From Acetobacter sp. UBA5411 (GTDB taxonomy: Bacteria > Pseudomonadota > Alphaproteobacteria > Acetobacterales > Acetobacteraceae), in NCBI RefSeq assembly GCF_002409645.1, contig NZ_DHNR01000028.1, positions 87,952 through 151,951 of the forward strand: a DNA stretch of 64,000 nt. The letters are read 5' to 3'. The position numbers and the translations under genes are program-made. Positions 62,117 to 64,000 of this stretch are shown here, piece after piece (position 1 is the stretch's first letter; every line of letters starts with the position of its first letter). Under the pieces are notes generated by a model. That model was given only the letters and a program-made list of their open reading frames with translations. It made no database searches and was not told where the DNA came from.

Positions 62117-63061
62117 ATGACATCCATCACTGTGCCCACCGGCAGAGATCGCATTGGCGGTTATCTGACCGGGCTGGCGCTCAACGGTGGCGTTGGACTG
62201 ATGCGTCTTCTCGGTATTGGGCTGTCATCCGGCATCGGCGGCCTTCTCGCAGGAACCATTGGTCCGCTTTTGCCTGTCTCGCGGGTAGCCAGAAGCAATC
62301 TCACACTTGCCTTCCCCGATATGGGCAGAAAACAGCAGAAGAGAATTGTCCGGGGAGCGTGGAATAATCTTGGGCGTGTGGTCGGAGAGTTTTCCCATCT
62401 CAAAAAGATGGAATGCACTCTGACTGGACCGGGTTGGGAGATTTCAGGGCAGGAACATATCGAGGCTGCGCGAAAAAACGGCCTACCGCCCCTGTTCTTC
62501 TCGGCCCATCTCGGCAACTGGGAGATGATTCTGCCCATCGCTGGAGCATTGGGGCTGCCTGTTGGCGGTGTTTACCGGGCGTCGTCAAATCCGGTGATCG
62601 AACGTCTGATCCAGCGGCTTCGCAGCGAGGCAGGACACGGAACACAGATGTTCCCCAAGGGAGCGCGAGGTGCGAGAGACATCATCAGCCATCTGAGCGC
62701 TGGCGGCACGCTGGGACTGCTGGTGGATCAGAAGATGAATGACGGTATCGCCGTTCCCTTCTTCGGACAGACGGCGTGGACGGCCCCTGCCCTCGCTCAG
62801 CTTGCCGCACGTTTTCAGCGCAATATTGTGCCGATCCATGTCGTGCGGATCGGCAAGGCCCGGTTCCGGCTGGTGTGTGAGCCTGCCTTGGATTTTGCCA
62901 CCACTGGCGAGCGCATAGCTGATCAGTTGTCGATCATGAAGGCCGTGAACGCGCATCTTGAAGGCTGGATCAAGGCAGAACCTGAGCAATGGCTGTGGTT
63001 TCACCGTCGATGGCCGAAAGGCCGTGGAAGTTCGACGGTACACGAGGAGATAGTCGCGTAG
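62117..63061 (+). CDS. LpxL/HtrB-type lipid A acyltransferase
   Basis: 314 residues of the lysophospholipid acyltransferase fold: RSNLTLAFPDMGRKQQKRIV, the catalytic H-x4-E region SAHLGNWEMILP, and the C-terminal WLWFHRRWPKG signature. One hydrophobic segment near the N-terminus anchors it in the inner membrane. It would add a secondary acyl chain to lipid A. ATG at 62117 (MTSITVPTG) chosen over 62003. Confidence 0.9.
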   Translation: MTSITVPTGRDRIGGYLTGLALNGGVGLMRLLGIGLSSGIGGLLAGTIGPLLPVSRVARSNLTLAFPDMGRKQQKRIVRGAWNNLGRVVGEFSHLKKMECTLTGPGWEISGQEHIEAARKNGLPPLFFSAHLGNWEMILPIAGALGLPVGGVYRASSNPVIERLIQRLRSEAGHGTQMFPKGARGARDIISHLSAGGTLGLLVDQKMNDGIAVPFFGQTAWTAPALAQLAARFQRNIVPIHVVRIGKARFRLVCEPALDFATTGERIADQLSIMKAVNAHLEGWIKAEPEQWLWFHRRWPKGRGSSTVHEEIVA

Positions 63062-63114
63062 ACGGCTCTTTTCAGGCCATTCGGAAAGGCTCAGGGACGG
63101 CGAGCATCCCTCGT

Positions 63115-63855
63115 TCACCCGGTCCGGCGTGCGCCGATCAGAAACTCACGGTTCCCTTCCGGGCCAGTAATCGGGCTGGCTTCCACGCCCAGCACTTCCC
63201 AGCCCGGCAGGGTCTTCCACCAGTCGGAAATCATGGCGCAGACCTGCTCATGAATCGCGGGATCGCGCACGACGCCTTTCGCTCCCACATGCTCACGCCC
63301 CGCTTCGAACTGCGGCTTGATCAGCGCAACAGCCCATGCATCTGGTGTGGTGAGTGACAGCGCGGCAGGCAGCACCGTGCGCAGACCGATAAAGCTGGCG
63401 TCACACACCACTGCCCCAATGGGATCGGGGATAAGCGTGGCGTCCAGCGCCCGGGCATTCTGCTTTTCCATCACCACGACACGAGGATCGGAACGCAGCT
63501 TCCACGCCAACTGGCCATGCCCGACATCGACAGCATAGACCTTGCTCGCGCCATTGGTCAGCAGCACATCGGTAAAGCCGCCAGTGGACGCCCCTACATC
63601 CAGACCAATTCGACCTTCAGCAGAAAAACCAAAGAAGGGCAGTGCATGGGAGAGCTTCAGGCCACCCCGCGAAACCCACGGGTGATCCTGCCCCTTGAGC
63701 GCCAGAGGGGCATCTTCGGCAATCTGGTCGCCAGCCTTCGCGATACGACGGTCGCTTGTGTAGACAAGCCCCGCCATGATGAGAGCCTGCGCCTTCGTGC
63801 GGCTTTCGACCAGTCCCCGATCAACAAGGAGCTGGTCTACGCGGCGCTTCGCCAT
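63115..63855 (-). CDS. tlyA: 16S/23S rRNA (cytidine-2'-O)-methyltransferase TlyA
   Basis: 246 residues. N-terminal S4 RNA-binding domain (AKRRVDQLLVDRGLVESRTK) followed by an FtsJ/RrmJ-like SAM methyltransferase (LDVGASTGGFTDVLL, VVCDASFIGLRTVL, LIKPQFEAGREHVG). It methylates ribosomal C residues and affects capreomycin sensitivity in mycobacteria. It starts one base after the dxs stop, as is frequent in alphaproteobacteria. Confidence 0.94.
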   Translation of the reverse strand: MAKRRVDQLLVDRGLVESRTKAQALIMAGLVYTSDRRIAKAGDQIAEDAPLALKGQDHPWVSRGGLKLSHALPFFGFSAEGRIGLDVGASTGGFTDVLLTNGASKVYAVDVGHGQLAWKLRSDPRVVVMEKQNARALDATLIPDPIGAVVCDASFIGLRTVLPAALSLTTPDAWAVALIKPQFEAGREHVGAKGVVRDPAIHEQVCAMISDWWKTLPGWEVLGVEASPITGPEGNREFLIGARRTG

Positions 63856-63856
63856 C

Positions 63857-64000
63857 TCAGGCGATCTGTTCGCTCGCACTCACCCCCAGCGCTTGGAGCG
63901 CTGTCTGGACGATATAGGGGGCGTTGAGATGTGCGACGTTGTATTGCTCGAACTGGCTGTCATGGTCGATGAACATGTCCGGGAGCGTCATGGTGCGCAG
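63857..64000 (-). CDS. dxs: 1-Deoxy-D-xylulose-5-phosphate synthase, C-terminal end
   Basis: Only the last 47 residues are in the window: LRTMTLPDMFIDHDSQFEQY, then NVAHLNAPYIV, matching the C-terminal transketolase-like domain of DXS. DXS feeds the MEP isoprenoid pathway that supplies the farnesyl diphosphate for the hopanoid genes at 6-16 kb. Cut by the right edge. Confidence 0.92.
   Translation of the reverse strand: MRTMTLPDMFIDHDSQFEQYNVAHLNAPYIVQTALQALGVSASEQIA

Noticed and set aside
1..64000. CRISPR arrays, insertion sequences, prophage, integron or rRNA genes
   Set aside because: No regularly spaced direct repeats, transposase or integrase motifs, or rRNA core sequences were seen in any stretch.

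Overview
The window is chromosomal DNA from an alphaproteobacterium of the acetic acid bacteria (Acetobacteraceae, probably Acetobacter or a close relative). The evidence is a complete hopanoid (hpn) cluster, a MucR-type regulator, a PmtA-type phospholipid methyltransferase, a GW-repeat exopolysaccharide-type glycosyltransferase, IHF-beta next to a signal peptide peptidase, and generally GC-rich, tightly packed genes. It is ordinary core genome, with a few AT-rich or lower-GC patches that look accessory. No insertion sequence, prophage, CRISPR array or rRNA operon was seen; one tRNA gene (Tyr) is present.

Layout. 1-6.0 kb: purD (cut by the window edge) divergent from xseA and a small membrane protein, an FAH-family hydrolase, and a two-domain glycosyltransferase. 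6.0-17 kb: hopanoid biosynthesis. On the minus strand, read from hpnA, the order is hpnA, hpnB, hpnC, hpnD, hpnE, shc (hpnF), hpnG. A NUDIX gene is inserted on the other strand, and hpnL plus tyrA run divergently. The pathway is farnesyl-PP to squalene (HpnC/D/E), then hopene (Shc), then side-chain extension (HpnG/A/B). dxs, at the right edge, feeds the same isoprenoid supply. 17-24 kb: a GT87 membrane protein, a 2OG oxygenase, tRNA-Tyr, rlmB, then a coxF-like peptide, ctaB and a degenerate cytochrome oxidase subunit I homologue, then pmtA. 24-34 kb: gshB, greB, motA-motB, an lrp-GT2-GT39 operon, trxB and a LysR regulator.

34-43 kb: mntR divergent from a TonB-dependent receptor whose promoter carries a near-perfect MntR-box palindrome; a PAS-GGDEF-EAL protein; a D-2-hydroxyacid dehydrogenase; aat followed by two tandem paralogous secreted proteins; and a hexapeptide acyltransferase. 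43-50 kb: an RND efflux permease with no adaptor gene, a 1.1-kb AT-rich stretch holding a 42-residue Cys-rich membrane peptide, then mucR, sppA and ihfB. 50-56 kb: manC, an EcsC protein, a secreted protein, an autotransporter-type O-heptosyltransferase, rpmI-rplT. 56-58 kb: a lower-GC insertion carrying an AbiJ-like/PD-(D/E)XK nuclease candidate for phage defence. 58-64 kb: thioesterase, hisI, ygfZ, rlmN, a catalytically degenerate peptide deformylase, an LpxL-like acyltransferase, tlyA and dxs (cut by the edge).

The strongest candidates for something undescribed are: (1) the COX1 homologue at 21.8-23.1 kb, which appears to keep only the two low-spin-haem histidines and to have lost the whole O2-reducing centre; (2) the AbiJ-like nuclease placed directly after rplT; (3) the Cys-rich small membrane protein at 47.6 kb; (4) the MntR-controlled TonB receptor; (5) a deformylase paralogue lacking two metal ligands. 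All functional statements are read from sequence by eye; no database search was run.
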